Notes under the pieces: generated by a model
Told to the model about the DNA's origin: nothing
The model's database searches: none
What the model saw: only the letters and a program-made list of their open reading frames with translations
Position numbers and translations under genes: made by a program
Assembly: GCA_022432975.1 (NCBI GenBank)
Contig: CM039514.1
Coordinates: 11,950,810 to 12,014,809 of the forward strand
DNA length: 64,000 nt
Reading direction: 5' to 3'
Source: Begonia masoniana
Taxonomy: Eukaryota > Streptophyta > Magnoliopsida > Cucurbitales > Begoniaceae
Shown: piece after piece, positions 61,636 through 64,000 of the stretch
How the letters are laid out: the number at the start of each line of letters is the position of its first letter
How positions within the stretch are numbered: position 1 is the first letter of the stretch

Positions 61636-62421
61636 ATATGTGTAAAGTTAGAACATATTAGGATGCTTGGGATCTGGCTAGATGTTAGGTTCATGTTTTG
61701 AGGTTTTAAACGTTCTTGAAAACCTGTTTTATAAACTGCGTTTTTATAGTGTTTTATTGGAACTGCTTGGAATTTAAAACAGGAGGATTTGTCGATTTTT
61801 AAACGTATCCACGCAGTTCGTTTTTATGAAAGTTTAACGTGCGTTTAGTTCGTTTAATTGGGAGGGATAGATTGTTGGTGTTTGCTCTCTGGAACTTCGG
61901 ATTCCAGAGAGCACTTGTACAAAAAAAAAGAGAGAGAAGAAAGAAAAGTTGAGAGAAAAGAATGAAGGAATCTGGAAGGCGACTGATCGCCATTGTGAGG
62001 GGCGACAATCGCCCCTCCATGCCTTGTGTTCGGCGATCGATCTCCTGCATTTTTGGAGATCGATCGCCCCTTACTTGGTTACACATTGGCGATAGATCTC
62101 CTGCAATTTTGGAGATCGATCGCCCCTCCCATTTAGCAACTCGGCGATCGATCTCCTGTATTTGGAGATCGATCGCCCCTCTCTGTTAGTCGCGGCTTTG
62201 ACCCTTCTGCCCTTCCCCTTTAATTGTTTTGTTTTAATTAATTTTAAGTGTTTTATTAATTATTTTAAATTGTTTAAGTTTATAAATGGTTTCGTTTTAA
62301 ATGGTTTAAAACGTAGACTTCAATTCCAATTCCTGTTTAAATTTCACTTAGTGTTTATTTAAAGTATAAGGATAAAAAAAAAATTGTACGGGAAAATGGG
62401 TACAGTATTAGGGTCGCTACA
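61636..62421 (+). repeat. Partial 5' LTR of the right-edge gypsy element
   Basis: It ends GGGTACAGTATTAGGGTCGCTACA-like at 62421, directly before a primer site. The region 61720-61830 (aacctgttt, aaaacaggagga, cacgcagtt) matches the reverse complement of the LARD LTRs near 41570-41670. Those LTRs are about 2.37 kb, so roughly two-thirds of this LTR is missing on the left, where the 53-61.6 kb element now lies. Confidence 0.85.
62032..62177. repeat. Three tandem perfect or near-perfect hairpins
   Basis: Stem ggcgatcgatctcc pairs with ggagatcgatcgcc around 7-9-base AT-rich loops at 62032-62068, 62088-62124 (one mismatch) and 62143-62177. A fourth degenerate copy ('gcgactgatcgcc...ggcgacaatcgcc') lies at 61979-62013. 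They sit in the LTR, in the likely transcribed part. Confidence 0.93.
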
Positions 62422-62426
62422 AGTTA

Positions 62427-62438
62427 TGGTATCAGAAC
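62427..62438 (+). other. Primer-binding site (tRNA-iMet) of the right-edge element
   Basis: tggtatcagaac, five bases after the LTR end. One base differs from the usual tggtatcagagc. Confidence 0.88.
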
Positions 62439-62584
62439 CCCTGGGTTTTAAAATCAGTTCTGTAGACTGCTCGACTGCACAGCCACTACGCGGACATCCT
62501 TCCTTAACTGTAAGTACGTTTACTGCTTTATTTGATTCCATGTTTCTTAGGATTATTGTTTTGATTTTATAGGAGTTATTAAAT

Positions 62585-64000
62585 ATGGTTCGAGGAAAAG
62601 ATCCTCGGGATGACGCGCTAGATCAACTTACGGAGTTGCTAGACCGTCAGTCGCAGCACATGGACCGCCAAGCACAAAAATCAAGAGTCTAGTAAATCGA
62701 GAGAACCAGAGGGCCCAGGATTTGGTGGTTCCTAATAACCAGGGTATGCAGAAGTTCCAGAGTCTACGGCCTCCAGTGTTCGACGGTCGATCATCGGATC
62801 CAAATATTGCGGAGGAGTGGATTCGAGTGATGGAGGATATGTTGAATTATGCAGAGGTGGGGAACGGGAGTAAGGTGGCTTATGTTACCTTCCACCTGGC
62901 GTTAGACGCCCGTTTCTGGTGGGATTCGATCAAGGTGACGATGGATGTATCAGTTATGACATGGGAGCGGTTTAAGACCGTGTTCTTCGATAAGTATTTC
63001 AGCCGCACTATGAGAGTGGCGAAGAGAAATGAGTTTACGCAGCTGAAGCAGACAGGTTCAATTGCAGAGTATATCCGGAAGTTCGAGTCCTTATCGCGAT
63101 TTGCTCCGCGCCTTGTCAGCGATAACGAGGAGAAGGTGTACCAGTTTATGGAGGGACTTAATCCGGAGATTCGGATGCACGTTATTGTCTCAGGTATTAT
63201 TGATGTGCCCTATTCTGACATCAGAGCTAGAGCTCTAGATATTGAGGCTGCCAGAGCCACTTGTGTGAGACTGAGGGAGCCAGCTAAGGGCTTCTTCCGT
63301 GAGATCCGACCTCAGTCGCAGAACCGATGTTGACAGCCTAGAGCGCAGCCCCAGCAGCAGCAGAGGGGTGTGAAGAGACCTCTTGAGGGAAGTAATGAAC
63401 GGGGTAATGGGAAGCAAGTACAGGGGGTTTCTCAGATGCCATGGTGCTCCAGGTGCCAGAAGGAGCATAGTGGTGAGTGCCACGTTGGCACTAACCGGTG
63501 TTTTAGATGCGGGGAGATTGACCATTACGTCAAGGATTGCCCGAAGCCCGGCCGAGATCTGTCAGGCGGTGATCAGAGGAGGGTTATGCCGAGGATTTTT
63601 GCATTTATTGAGCCTGACGATGTCGACGACGAGGCTCAGCCCTCTGTGATAGCAGGTACTATTCTGATTATGGGCACCGCTGTTTTTACTTTGATGGATA
63701 CGGGAGCTACGCACTCCTTCATATCGACTGCATGCATGACTAGATTGGGATTAGAGTCTGAGTTAGCTGGGGTCGAGTATAGAGTGATGCTGCCTTCAAG
63801 AGAGCTTATGCAGTCAGAACGTATACTCCAGGGCAACGTCATCTCAGTGGGGGATATTACCCTTTATGCTCGTTTGATAGTTATGAGCATAGAGCGGTAT
63901 GATCTTATCTTAGGGATGGACTGGCTTGAACAACACTTCGCCACCATCGATTGTCGATCTAGGATTGTGACCTTCCGACCCCCGGGTAAAGCCGAGTTTT
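62585..64000 (+). pseudogene. Gag-pol (gag, zinc knuckle, protease) of a gypsy element, cut by window edge
   Basis: It starts at ATG 62585 (VRGKDPRDDALDQLTELLDRQ). A frameshift near 62680 moves it into the frame that carries the gag core (FQSLRPPVFDGRSSDP, ARFWWDSIKV, to 63330). A TGA at 63331 follows, then the same frame is open to the edge. It contains CSRCQKEHSGEC, a CCHC knuckle (CFRCGEIDHYVKDC, Gly-His changed to Asp-His), protease DTGATHSF (63697-63720) and the downstream ILGMDWL motif at about 63910. Closely related to the other gypsy gag-pols here. Two breaks make it defective, but the rest lies outside the window. Confidence 0.9.

Overview
This window is nuclear DNA of a flowering plant, probably a eudicot. 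The evidence is intron-rich genes with GT-AG splice sites, plant-specific gene families, and a dense load of plant LTR retrotransposons, a Cassandra TRIM and Mutator-like inverted-repeat elements. I cannot name the species.

Gene island (about 6.3-24.0 kb). Four host genes were rebuilt exon by exon: the 3' end of a TruB-type tRNA pseudouridine synthase (+, apparently decayed), a DUF707 membrane protein (-, 14 coding exons, 403 aa), a GDSL esterase/lipase (-, 5 exons, 385 aa) and a PMT8/PMT9-like Golgi methyltransferase (-, 7 exons, 611 aa). From memory, the methyltransferase, GDSL and TruB genes also sit close together in Arabidopsis (around At5g14430-At5g14460), so this looks like a conserved syntenic block. 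The first coding exon of the DUF707 gene lies in a 466-bp tandem duplication, and the GDSL protein has His in place of the usual oxyanion-hole Asn.

Left edge (1-6.3 kb). A decayed Ty3/gypsy chromovirus (+) is interrupted inside gag by a 1,973-bp solo LTR of another family, with target duplication gcgac. The chromovirus abuts the TruB remnant.

Repeat cluster (26.5-37.7 kb). A Cassandra TRIM with 5S rRNA-derived LTRs (target duplication gaaaa) was tandemly duplicated together with its flank. One copy then took a 208-bp insertion with 18-bp inverted ends and tRNA-like A/B boxes, placed inside its primer-binding site. The other copy took a 9-kb Tekay-like gypsy element (-, target duplication aatat) with four in-frame stops.

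37.7-49.6 kb. A Mutator-like fold-back element (9-bp duplication) is followed 3 bp later by an 8.4-kb LTR element (-) with almost identical 2.4-kb LTRs, a tRNA-iMet primer site and no coding capacity, i.e. a LARD.

49.6-64 kb. A GC-rich hairpin field leads into a broken 'putative plant transposon protein' gene. Next come a SWIM-domain MULE transposase remnant and an 8.6-kb gypsy element (-) whose gag-pol has only one stop codon but whose 3' LTR is truncated. The window ends in another gypsy element (+) that continues past the edge; its partial LTR holds three near-perfect hairpins. No bacterial-type system is present. The most informative content is the nesting order of the elements and the 5S-carrying TRIM.
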